From Thermoanaerobaculia bacterium (lineage in GTDB: Bacteria > Acidobacteriota > Thermoanaerobaculia > Multivoradales > J023), in NCBI GenBank assembly GCA_030431255.1, contig JAUIJL010000016.1, forward strand, positions 62,001-126,000: a stretch of DNA of 64,000 nucleotides, written 5' to 3'. Shown here one piece after another: positions 49,950-58,687 of this stretch. The position numbers were made by a program, and so were the translations under genes. The stretch's first letter is position 1. The number at the start of each line of letters is the position of its first letter. The notes below the pieces were generated by a model that had not been told where the DNA came from, searched no databases, and saw only the letters and a list, made by a program, of their open reading frames with translations.

Positions 49950-52900
49950 TCAGCTGAGCTGACGGCGGGCTAGTCGGGCGAAGGCACCGTCTTTGGCCAT
50001 GAGCTCGTCGAACGAGCCTTGCTCGCGGATGACGCCGTGCTCCAAATAGCAGATGCGATCCGCATCGCGAATGGTGGACAAGCGATGGGCGATGACGATA
50101 CGAGTCGCCGCCAACTGGTTCATGCTTTCGGTGACGATCGCTTGGGCTCGGTTGTCGAGGGCGCTGGTGGCTTCGTCGAGAAGCAGAATCTTCGGCGCGT
50201 TGACCAGCGCGCGGGCGATCAACAAGCGCTGCCTCTGACCCCCTGAGAGACCCCCGCCGCCCTCACTGAGGTAGGTGTGCATCTGCATCGGCATGCTGCG
50301 GATATCGCGATCCAAACCGGCTTTATGAGCGGCCGCCCAAGCCTCTTCGACCGTGCGCGAGCTGGATCCGACGATATTGCGATAGATGTCGGCGGGTAGC
50401 ACCCGGCTGTCTTGAAGCACTACCCCCAGCTGTTGACGGACCTGGCGCAAGTCCAGCGAGGCGAGATCCTGACCGTCGTAGGTGACCCGCCCAGTTTCCG
50501 GGGCTTCGAATCCCAGAAGCAGGCGTAGAAGTGTGGACTTTCCGGACCCGGAGCCCCCCACGATGGCGACGAATTCTCCGGGTTCGATCTCGAGGCTCAA
50601 ATCGTCGATCACCCAAGGACCGTCCGCATATCGGAAGCGCACATTGTGAAGAGCGATGGCGCCGCGTAAGCGACCCGGTGCCGCTTTTTGGTCGTCCACC
50701 TCCGGCAAGGCCTCGAGAATGGGTTTCATCCGCTCGAATAGGGGGATGATTTTCAGCAGGCTGACACAGGCGTCGCTCAGTGCTTGTATGGCGGCGAGAA
50801 AAATTCCGAAAGCGGCGTTAAAGGCGAGAAATTCGCCGGTGCTGAGATTGAAATCACTATCCGCGGATTCTTTGAGATAGTACATCGTGCAGAATAAGGT
50901 GATGCTGGAAAAAATCGGAAATCCGGCGTTCAGCACCACGACCAGGTTGCTCATTCTCCCGACTTTGAAGCTGAATTTCCGTTGCCGCGCGAACCGTTGG
51001 CTCCACTCGCTGACAGCGTAAGGCTCGGCGCCGGTGACGCGCAGCTTGGCGACACCTGTGATCAGCTGAAGCACTAGGCCGCGCAGCTTGCCCAGCTCCA
51101 GAAGCTCTTTGCGCTGCAACCGCACCTGCAAGATGATCAGAACCGTATTCAGCAAGAAATAGAGCAGCGTCAGCAGGACAGCGACCAGCGCCAGTGTACG
51201 GCTGTAGTAGGCCATCTGCGCCACATTCAGCAGCGAGGCGGCAAATCCGAGAATCGATGCGACGCCCGCGCCGGCCACGAGCTGGCGCATTTGAGTCACC
51301 CCAGAGGCGCGATCGGCCAAGTCTCCGGCCGTAAATTCCCGAAAGAATGTCGTCGGCAAATTGAGCAGGCGATCCCAGATCGCCGCCTGGGCACGATAGT
51401 CCACCTTACCTTGGATCCGAAGCACAGCTACCTTTTGGGTCACCTGGAAGGCCGCGGTCATGAAAGCGATGAGGAACAAACCGATGGCGAACTGATTGAG
51501 CAAACCGTGCTCGGCTTGGGGGATGGCGTCGTCGAAGATCTTGCCCGTGAGCCACGGTGTCGCCACACTCATCAGGCCGAGGAGCAGACCCGAAAGGAGA
51601 ATCGTCGGGACCTCACTCTTGATGTCACCGAAGGCAAAACGGAAGAATTCCTTGCGTTCGACCTTTTCGTTGGGCAGCGGGGCGTAAAACGCGTAACCGA
51701 AACCCGACATCGAGAGGGCCGTCTCCGCATCGACCGATTCTCGGCTGCCGGCGACGGGATCGATGCATTCGTAGGCTCCGGGGCCCGTGGGCAACATGGC
51801 CACCGGCGATTCCGACTCTTCGTACCAGGTCAGGAACGGGCCTTGATCGTGGAGCCACCACTCGTCGCCGAGACGAATCCGCCGGACCCGGAATCCCGAC
51901 ACACAGGCGATGTCGATCAGGGCTTCCTCGAAATCGCGTTTCGGTCTCGGATTTGGATGGGCCTTGACCTCCAGCCCCAAATGTCGGCCTACCAGCTCGG
52001 CGGCGCGCAGAATCGGCGCCGCGTCGGATTCGAGCAGCGCGAGGTTCTTCCACACCTCGGCCCCGCCGAGCACCGAGCCGATGGCGGCTTGAGCAGCTCG
52101 CTGAGCTCGTTCTTCCTGTTGCACCTGCAAGTTGCGACGTTGAAATCCTTCGGCTTCTTCGAATTTGCCGGCGATTTTGGCGTATTCGCCGACAACGCGA
52201 TGAAACGCGTGGAGGCCGGCGGAAAAGTTGCCGCTGGGTAGTGTGTCGTAGGTGGAACCGGGCTCCAAGGTGAGGGATTGCTCGCCCAGGACTTCGATGC
52301 GGCTACCCGGGACCAGGGGAAAGGGCAGGCCCTCTACCTCTTTTGAAAGGCTGATGAGGTGGTTGAAGAGAAGCTCCGCCGACGGCATGGTGATCCACAC
52401 GGTTTCCTTGGCCTGGAGCACGGTTCCAGGGGAGACCTCGGTCGACTCGCCGGCGACGAGCTGGGCACGGTGTCCCGATTCCGTCGGGGCGTCTTGCCTC
52501 AATCCCGAAGCAAGGCCCTGAACCCATGCATCGACCAATTTCGAGAGCCGGTGACGGTGAGCCGAGACCAGCGTCAGTAGTCTCAATTCGTCGAGCTCGA
52601 ATCGAGCGAGCTTCGTTCCGGGTCTGCCGTCGGCGATGAAATCGAAGTCGAAATCGTAACCGTGTGCATCGATGCCGAAGAAACCTTGACCCTGTCCGAC
52701 TTCCAGCACCGGGCTTCGAGCACCGTCCTCGGATCGGGCGTAAACGTAGATCTTGCCGGACACGACCAGCCACATTTCTTCGGGATCGCCGAGCTCGATG
52801 GGGACGGCGGCCGCCATGACGACGCTTTCTCCGAGATCTTCCAGGGGCCTGAGCTCCTGAACCAGCTCCATCACCCGGTGCATTCCAGTGGTCGAAACCG

Positions 52901-53291
52901 CGAAAGTCTGAGCCGGCGGCACGAGGGTAGGGGAGGGCTGGGTCTTCGGCGACGGTAGGAGGCGGAGTGTGATGCCTCCCAAGGTAAAGGTCGTGCCGGG
53001 TTGAACGAGACCTCGCTCGACTCGACGCCCACCCATGAAAACACCGTTGGCGCTGCCGAGGTCGAAGACCTCTACAGCACCGTTTTCACGTATCTCGATC
53101 CTCGCGTGGCGTCTCGAGATGCTGGGTGCCGGCAGGGTGACGTCGCATTCCGGCTCACGGCCCACGGAGGAGTCTTGTCTCAAAACGAGCTCCAAGCCAC
53201 TGAGGTTGTGGACCTCCGCGGCTTCGATTCGCAAACGGACCTCCGACGGTGAATCGGGATCTGCAGCAGGGTCGGAGTCGATGGGTCGCAA
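49950..53291 (-). CDS. NHLM-type ABC transporter (second type) with N-terminal FHA domain
   Basis: 1113 residues from a TTG at 53291 (an in-frame stop lies two codons upstream). FHA domain about 20-112: SVGREPECDVTL, SISRRHARI, DLGSANGVFMGG, all key residues present. Next, a cyclic-nucleotide-binding-like beta-barrel region (about 150-330, WLVVSGKIYVYA), a linker domain, then six TM helices (about 575-850) and an ABC domain: Walker A GGSGSGKST, signature LSGGQRQR, Walker B ILLLDEATSALD. No C39 peptidase. This is the NHLM 'ABC2' type with sensory-like N-terminus; the FHA at the very start is an extra part. Works with the C39-ABC encoded just upstream; phospho-Thr binding by the FHA could gate export (inference). 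Confidence 0.93.
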   Translation of the reverse strand: MRPIDSDPAADPDSPSEVRLRIEAAEVHNLSGLELVLRQDSSVGREPECDVTLPAPSISRRHARIEIRENGAVEVFDLGSANGVFMGGRRVERGLVQPGTTFTLGGITLRLLPSPKTQPSPTLVPPAQTFAVSTTGMHRVMELVQELRPLEDLGESVVMAAAVPIELGDPEEMWLVVSGKIYVYARSEDGARSPVLEVGQGQGFFGIDAHGYDFDFDFIADGRPGTKLARFELDELRLLTLVSAHRHRLSKLVDAWVQGLASGLRQDAPTESGHRAQLVAGESTEVSPGTVLQAKETVWITMPSAELLFNHLISLSKEVEGLPFPLVPGSRIEVLGEQSLTLEPGSTYDTLPSGNFSAGLHAFHRVVGEYAKIAGKFEEAEGFQRRNLQVQQEERAQRAAQAAIGSVLGGAEVWKNLALLESDAAPILRAAELVGRHLGLEVKAHPNPRPKRDFEEALIDIACVSGFRVRRIRLGDEWWLHDQGPFLTWYEESESPVAMLPTGPGAYECIDPVAGSRESVDAETALSMSGFGYAFYAPLPNEKVERKEFFRFAFGDIKSEVPTILLSGLLLGLMSVATPWLTGKIFDDAIPQAEHGLLNQFAIGLFLIAFMTAAFQVTQKVAVLRIQGKVDYRAQAAIWDRLLNLPTTFFREFTAGDLADRASGVTQMRQLVAGAGVASILGFAASLLNVAQMAYYSRTLALVAVLLTLLYFLLNTVLIILQVRLQRKELLELGKLRGLVLQLITGVAKLRVTGAEPYAVSEWSQRFARQRKFSFKVGRMSNLVVVLNAGFPIFSSITLFCTMYYLKESADSDFNLSTGEFLAFNAAFGIFLAAIQALSDACVSLLKIIPLFERMKPILEALPEVDDQKAAPGRLRGAIALHNVRFRYADGPWVIDDLSLEIEPGEFVAIVGGSGSGKSTLLRLLLGFEAPETGRVTYDGQDLASLDLRQVRQQLGVVLQDSRVLPADIYRNIVGSSSRTVEEAWAAAHKAGLDRDIRSMPMQMHTYLSEGGGGLSGGQRQRLLIARALVNAPKILLLDEATSALDNRAQAIVTESMNQLAATRIVIAHRLSTIRDADRICYLEHGVIREQGSFDELMAKDGAFARLARRQLS

Positions 53292-53305
53292 GATCTAGAC
53301 CTGTC

Positions 53306-55498
53306 TCAGTGAAGCCCGACGAAACGGCGATACGCCGGTTCCGAGCTGTCGAGCATTTGCTGATGGGTGCCTTGTTGCACGATCTTCCCGCCTTGCAACA
53401 GCACGATGTGATCGCAGTCTCGAAACGTCGACAGGCGGTGGGCGATCACGATGCAAGTGCAGCCTCGCCGCTTCAGATGCTCGTCGATTTGCTCTTCGGT
53501 GGTCGGATCGAGCGCGCTCGTGGCCTCGTCGAGGATCAAGACCGACGGCTCGCGGGCCAAGGCTCGCGCTATTTCCAAGCGTTGGCGCTGGCCGCCGCTG
53601 AAATTTCCTCCGTTCTCGAGAACCGGCCCCAGATATTTGCCTTCGCGCTCCCGGATCACATCGGAAATGGCGGCATCTCGGCAAGCAGCTTCCAACTGCT
53701 GCAGGGAGAGGGAGCGATCCCACATCGCCACGTTGTCGCGGATCGAGCCGGCGAAAAGAAAAATCTCTTGGTCGACCACGCTGACCGAGTTGGTGAACAA
53801 GCGGCGCGGGATCTCTCGCCGCGGAAGACCGTCGAAAAGGATCTCGCCGGACTCGGGCTCGTAGAGCCCCGCAACCAGGCGCGCGATGGTCGACTTACCG
53901 CTACCCGAGGCACCGATCATCGCCACCCGCTGTCCGGGCTCAATGCTGAGGGAGAAATTCTGAATCAGCGGTTTGGCCAAAGGGCTGTAGCCGAAAGTGA
54001 CGTCTCGAAGCTCCACCCGACCGTTCAGCTTGAGCCGCCGGTCGCTCGCGGATTGCTCGAGGGGGCCCTCGAAGACCGGGTCTTTTTCATAGCGCAGCAC
54101 GTCGTCGAGCCGGTTCATATCCGCCTCCAGCTCTTGCACCGCCGAGCCGAAACCCACCAGGTTGGTGAGGGGTTTGGTAAAGAATCCGGTCAAGGACTGA
54201 TAGGCCACCAACAACCCGACGGTCAGCTCACCCGACATCGCTTTATATCCACCGACGAAGAGCACGGTGGCGGTGATCAATGCATTGACCAAGACCGGCA
54301 CAACGGAGACCAAATCGCCCGACAATTGGAGTCGTTGCTCGGAGCGAAGGGTTTTCGCTTGATATCCGGCCCATCGCGAGAAGAAATCCGCCTCTCCTCC
54401 GGTGGCTTTCAACGTTTCGATCATATTCAGCCCACCGGCGGAGGTGCCTTCGAGCTTGCCGCGGTCGACGGCCAATCGGCGGCTGGCGTCGACCCGTAAA
54501 CGTGTCGCCAGCTTCAGGGCGACGATGTTGCACATGCTCAGAAGGATGACCAAGAGCGTCAACTCGACGTCGTAGAAGAACATCAAGACGCCGTAGAAGA
54601 CGACCATCAAACAGTCGATGGTGGTGGTAGCCAATCGACCGGTGATCATCTTGGAGACTTTTTCGTTGATCATCACGCGGGAGCCGATTTCTCCGGCGAA
54701 ACGCTGGCCGAAATACATCATCGGCAGCCGCAGAATGTGCTCGAAAAAGTGACTGGAGCTGGTGTTGGCCAAGCGCATCTCGAGCTTCAGCAGATAGTGT
54801 TCCTGAAGCCAGCGAAGCGCCATGGTGATAAACGCGGTCAGCACCATTCCCAAAATCAGAGGTATGACGATTGCCGAGCGATCGGCGACCAGATACTCGT
54901 CGATAAAAACACGGGTAAATGCCGGGGTGATGAGCCCGGGAACAACCAAGAAGAGGCCGCATATGAGAGCGAACGCCATCGCCCAAAATGAGCCTCGGAG
55001 TCGTTTGCGAAGCGCGTTCGTCCGGCTGCGTTTTGCACCGTCCGCGGCAAAATCCGGCCCCGGCTCGAAGGTTAGGATGACCCCCGAGTAAGCGAGATCG
55101 AATTCCTCCAAAGACACCGTGCGAGGGCCCTGTGCTGGGTCGCTCAGCATGACTTTGCCGTTTTTGAAACCGGCGAGGACGAGAAAGTGATTTTGGTTCC
55201 AGAACAGAATGATCGGCAGGTCGAGGTCGTAGAGGTTCTCGATATTGCCGAATTTTCGCCCTTTCGCCACCATGCCGAATCGCTCGGCCGCCTTCACCAC
55301 GTTGATCGCCTTCGAGCCGTCGCGGGACACCCCGCAAGCGACTCTCAGCTCTTCTAGAGGTACGATCTTGCCGTGATATTCGAGGATGATGGCCAAAGCG
55401 GCGGCGCCGCATTCCACATTCTCCATCTGCAGAACCGTCGGCACCCGCACGTAGCGATTCGGCGGAGGTTTGAGCCCGGTTTCCGATTCGGCGTTCAT
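53306..55498 (-). CDS. NHLM-type ABC transporter with C39 leader peptidase
   Basis: 730 residues. C39 peptidase domain 1-145: Gln and catalytic Cys in QMENVECGAAAL (Cys31), catalytic His in NQNHFLVLAG (His104) and Asp in LSDPAQG (Asp120). It cuts leader peptides, normally after Gly-Gly. Six TM helices (about 170-455) and ABC domain: Walker A GASGSGKST, signature FSGGQRQR, Walker B VLILDEATSALD, H-loop IAHRLST. Start ATG 55498 has only a weak ribosome site; it follows the HlyD gene by 19 bp. In the family, it exports RiPP precursors of the NHLP/Nif11 leader class; with the LanM upstream, the cargo here should be a lanthipeptide (inference). Confidence 0.95.
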   Translation of the reverse strand: MNAESETGLKPPPNRYVRVPTVLQMENVECGAAALAIILEYHGKIVPLEELRVACGVSRDGSKAINVVKAAERFGMVAKGRKFGNIENLYDLDLPIILFWNQNHFLVLAGFKNGKVMLSDPAQGPRTVSLEEFDLAYSGVILTFEPGPDFAADGAKRSRTNALRKRLRGSFWAMAFALICGLFLVVPGLITPAFTRVFIDEYLVADRSAIVIPLILGMVLTAFITMALRWLQEHYLLKLEMRLANTSSSHFFEHILRLPMMYFGQRFAGEIGSRVMINEKVSKMITGRLATTTIDCLMVVFYGVLMFFYDVELTLLVILLSMCNIVALKLATRLRVDASRRLAVDRGKLEGTSAGGLNMIETLKATGGEADFFSRWAGYQAKTLRSEQRLQLSGDLVSVVPVLVNALITATVLFVGGYKAMSGELTVGLLVAYQSLTGFFTKPLTNLVGFGSAVQELEADMNRLDDVLRYEKDPVFEGPLEQSASDRRLKLNGRVELRDVTFGYSPLAKPLIQNFSLSIEPGQRVAMIGASGSGKSTIARLVAGLYEPESGEILFDGLPRREIPRRLFTNSVSVVDQEIFLFAGSIRDNVAMWDRSLSLQQLEAACRDAAISDVIREREGKYLGPVLENGGNFSGGQRQRLEIARALAREPSVLILDEATSALDPTTEEQIDEHLKRRGCTCIVIAHRLSTFRDCDHIVLLQGGKIVQQGTHQQMLDSSEPAYRRFVGLH

Positions 55499-55517
55499 CG
55501 GTCTGTAGCCCGGCCGT

Positions 55518-56681
55518 CTAGGAGAGGCCGAGCACTTCCTTCAATTTCGGGATGATGAGAGTGATCGGGCGCCTTTGCTCGACGATGACTTGAGCCGAGC
55601 ACGGTCGGTTGCCGTCGAGGCGTACCCCTCGTCCCTTCGCGGATGTCCATTCAAAAAGGGGCTCTGCCGGATCCGCCCCATCCGCCATTCTCGGGGCGAT
55701 ATCCACACGATAGGGATTCTCCTCGGTAAATCGCTCCGCCAGGGCGTCGTTGTTGAAGGTTCGTTTGACTTCTTCATGGGTCACGGGCGAGGCCGAGACT
55801 TCGACCACGTCGCCACGGATCACGCCGTATTCTTCGGGCGGGTGGGTGGTGGGGGAGATTTGCACCTCGAAGCCCGGCTCGACCTTCCTGCCTTCCGCCA
55901 GCTTGACGAAGAGAATCAACCGAAAAGGCTGATCGTCTCCACCTTGCAGATTGAGGATTCGATCCCCTGGAGCCACGAGGTCGTTTTGCGAGACCATGAG
56001 CGCTGCCACACGGCCTTCGGCGGTGCTCAGGATGATGGAGTTGTCCTGGAGATTCCTGAGCAGCTTCTTCAGATTGCGCTTTTCGTCGGCCAGCTCCTGT
56101 GCGGCCGTGCTCTCGCGCATCTCGGATTCCAGGATTTTCGCCTCGGTGGCGGCGATCTCCTCTTCGACTTCCATGACTTGAGGTCTCGAAACGTCACCCG
56201 AGTCTTTGAGGGATTTCATCCGTTGCAGCCGGCTTCGCATACCTCGGAGCACCGAATCGTAGGTTTGGCGCATACGCTGCATGTCCCGTGTGTGCTTTTC
56301 GAGGGTGCGTTCGAGATCCGTGATGCGGCTACGACTCGTGGCGATCTCCGCTTCGAGCTCGGTCAGCCGCAACGTGGCCACCTCATCACCGACCGCAACC
56401 ACATCGCCCTTCTTTACGGAAAGGGTCTCGACCTTCCCGGCCACTTTGCTTTGCACGGTTCGGATGTCCTCGCCTTGCATCAGCATGCCGAAGCCGTCGA
56501 CCTTGACCGGCAGACGACCGACCACCAGCCAGATCACGGCGGCGATGATTCCCACACCCAGGAAACCCAGCATCACCCAAGCGGCTGGAGTGGTGACACG
56601 CATCGGCGTATCCAGCTCTTCCGGAGAAGACAGCCGCTCGATCTGCGCCTTTCGGACCAGATGGGCTTGGTCGCCGATCAC
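55518..56681 (-). CDS. HlyD-type NHLM secretion adaptor
   Basis: 387 residues. One N-terminal TM helix at about 31-53 (AAWVMLGFLGVGIIAAVIWLVV), then a lipoyl-like half (VQSKVAGKVETLSVKKGDVV), a coiled-coil hairpin (about 105-215, Arg/Glu/Met-rich), the second lipoyl half (AEGRVAALMVSQNDLVAPGD) and a beta-barrel domain. This is the membrane fusion protein that links the ABC exporter to an outer-membrane TolC. ATG overlaps the stop of the TolC-like gene (56678-56681). Confidence 0.93.
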   Translation of the reverse strand: MIGDQAHLVRKAQIERLSSPEELDTPMRVTTPAAWVMLGFLGVGIIAAVIWLVVGRLPVKVDGFGMLMQGEDIRTVQSKVAGKVETLSVKKGDVVAVGDEVATLRLTELEAEIATSRSRITDLERTLEKHTRDMQRMRQTYDSVLRGMRSRLQRMKSLKDSGDVSRPQVMEVEEEIAATEAKILESEMRESTAAQELADEKRNLKKLLRNLQDNSIILSTAEGRVAALMVSQNDLVAPGDRILNLQGGDDQPFRLILFVKLAEGRKVEPGFEVQISPTTHPPEEYGVIRGDVVEVSASPVTHEEVKRTFNNDALAERFTEENPYRVDIAPRMADGADPAEPLFEWTSAKGRGVRLDGNRPCSAQVIVEQRRPITLIIPKLKEVLGLS

Positions 56682-58687
56682 GGCGCGGAGATCCGTTCAT
56701 GGGAGACCGTTCCGGCAGCCTGTTTGGGAGCCGACATTTCGTCGCCGATCGGATTTGAAATCAAACGTCCGGACTCGAATTGAAGCTCAGCCTGGAGCTC
56801 TGCGGCGCGTAGGCGCACCGCCACCCGTGCCAGCTGCAAATCTACCCACTGCTCTTCGGTCTGAAGCAGATCGATCAGACTGCTCAGGCCGTTTCGATAC
56901 AGCCTGCGACTCGATTCCAGGGCACGACCTTGGTCAGCCACCGCGGAGTCGAGAAAAGCCGCTTCTTGGCGTATCTCAGCGAGATTGGCGTGGACGTCCA
57001 GAATCCGGCGCCGGGCCTGGCGCTCCAAGTCGGCTCCAAGGATCCGGCTGCGGCTTTCGTTGGCCTGGGCCTGAAGATGGCGTCCACGGGCTGCGCGATT
57101 CTTGAAAGGGACTTTCCAACGCAAGCCGAACGAGAAGCTCGGTCCGGCAATGAGCCCGTCGACGGCGTCTCTGAATCCTGCGGGTTCGTAGAGGCGTTCC
57201 TCGAAGCTCTCGCCGAAGGCGTTGTAGGAAAGGCTCAACGAAAGGTCCACTTGGTGCCGTAAATTCGCCGAGGTGCCTTCGGCGATCAGCGCGGCGGCGC
57301 GTTCACTGTCGGCGGCGGCGAGCACGTCACGGCGGCGTGTTTGGAGGTCCGTCAACCAGCTATCGGCCGGGGGCAGCTCGGCAATTCCCTTGGGCAGGGG
57401 ATCTTTGGCCAAGGGTGTGTGAGCCATGTGACCGGCGGTCAATCCCATGGCCTGTACCAAGTCGAAGCGGGCCTCCACCAGATCTTGTCGGGCATTGGCC
57501 AAGCGCTCGGCGATCTCTCCCCGGCGAGACTCGGTACGTGCGACGTCGGCGGGGGTCGCTTCTTCTTTTTCCGCTCGCCGAGCCGTGCTGTCTCGGATAC
57601 CCGAGCGCAGCTCTAGGGAGCTCGCCAATAGGCCGTATCGCTCCTGGGCGGCCGCGAGGCGCCAATAGGCCAGGGTCGTGGAGAGGGCCGTTTCGGCCCG
57701 TCCGTGCTCCCAGAGATGCTGCTGGGCGGAAAGATCCGCCTCGGCCGCCATTTCAGGAGCGGCGACCGCCTCCCGCCCGCGCCCTTTTCCCAAAGGAAAG
57801 AAAAAATCCACTCCGGCCGTGACCGAAAAAGTGTTAGGGTCCTGGGCATCTCCGAAGCTCGGGCGCAGCTCCTTGCCCGCAAAGTTACGCTCGGTGCTCT
57901 GCAAAGAGAAAAAGGGAGACACGCTGATGCCCGTACGAAAGCGGAATTGATGGGTCAGGGTCAGATCCCATTGTAAGAGCTGCTCCTCTTCGGGAAGGTC
58001 GCCGAGTCGAGTCCGCTGAAGAGCCAGGGATTCGGAAATGCCGTGCAATAGGCGCGCGATATCGCGCAATTGATCGGCGAAGGCCGCGGCGACGTCTCTC
58101 CTCAGATCCTCGTTGAGATTCCCGTTGTTGTTCAACAGACTCTGGATTTCTCCATGGGCATCCCGAAGATCGCCGTCGCCGACGGTAGAGATCCCTGTGA
58201 TGCTGCCGGAAAAATTGCGACAAAGGATGATCCGAGAACCGTCGGGTCGAGTGATCACGATGCGAGTTTGATTTCGTCGGCAGTCGTTTTGAAATACGAG
58301 GCTCAGCCGATCCAAACCCTTCTCACTCAGCCCGTCGATGATCGAGTCGGCGACCAGATCGAGGGCCTGCGCGAAGATCTCCAAACGCAGCCTGCGTTCT
58401 CTCTCTTCTTCCAAACGGCTTCCGATCAGCTCCTGGCTCGAAAACCGGAATCTGCTTTCAGCCATGAAGCGACTGTCGAAGAGGCCCGAGATAGCCCTGA
58501 AGTCACCTTCGCTTTCCTTGACCCGTTCCGCGGCGATGAGCAGCTCCGGAGATTGCTCCAAAGAGATTTCGACGACCTCGGCCAGGCGAAGCGCTCCTCC
58601 CTTCAACACCTGGGGTTGTGACTGTGCCGGTGCGGCTAGGGTGAGCAAGAGCAGGCTGAGAGCCATCCAGGCTGCCCCGGCCCTCAT
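56678..58687 (-). CDS. TolC-like outer-membrane efflux protein 1
   Basis: 669 residues, clearly longer than the usual ~450-500 of TolC. Signal peptide 1-23. Residues about 30-260 form an extra N-terminal module with Asn- and Arg-rich helices (DLRDAHGEIQSLLNNNGNL), then two TolC repeats of long amphipathic helices and beta-hairpins (SVTAGVDFFFPLGKGRG; GPSFSFGLRWKVPFKNRAARGR). ATG 58687 overlaps the stop of the second TolC-like gene by 4 bp. Acts as the outer-membrane channel with the HlyD adaptor. Confidence 0.9.
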   Translation of the reverse strand: MRAGAAWMALSLLLLTLAAPAQSQPQVLKGGALRLAEVVEISLEQSPELLIAAERVKESEGDFRAISGLFDSRFMAESRFRFSSQELIGSRLEEERERRLRLEIFAQALDLVADSIIDGLSEKGLDRLSLVFQNDCRRNQTRIVITRPDGSRIILCRNFSGSITGISTVGDGDLRDAHGEIQSLLNNNGNLNEDLRRDVAAAFADQLRDIARLLHGISESLALQRTRLGDLPEEEQLLQWDLTLTHQFRFRTGISVSPFFSLQSTERNFAGKELRPSFGDAQDPNTFSVTAGVDFFFPLGKGRGREAVAAPEMAAEADLSAQQHLWEHGRAETALSTTLAYWRLAAAQERYGLLASSLELRSGIRDSTARRAEKEEATPADVARTESRRGEIAERLANARQDLVEARFDLVQAMGLTAGHMAHTPLAKDPLPKGIAELPPADSWLTDLQTRRRDVLAAADSERAAALIAEGTSANLRHQVDLSLSLSYNAFGESFEERLYEPAGFRDAVDGLIAGPSFSFGLRWKVPFKNRAARGRHLQAQANESRSRILGADLERQARRRILDVHANLAEIRQEAAFLDSAVADQGRALESSRRLYRNGLSSLIDLLQTEEQWVDLQLARVAVRLRAAELQAELQFESGRLISNPIGDEMSAPKQAAGTVSHERISAP

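Noticed and set aside
53249-54499. 416-residue plus-strand frame across the two ABC genes
   Set aside because: It runs antisense through both conserved ABC domains; those have full catalytic motifs and coupled spacing, so the antisense frame is a shadow.
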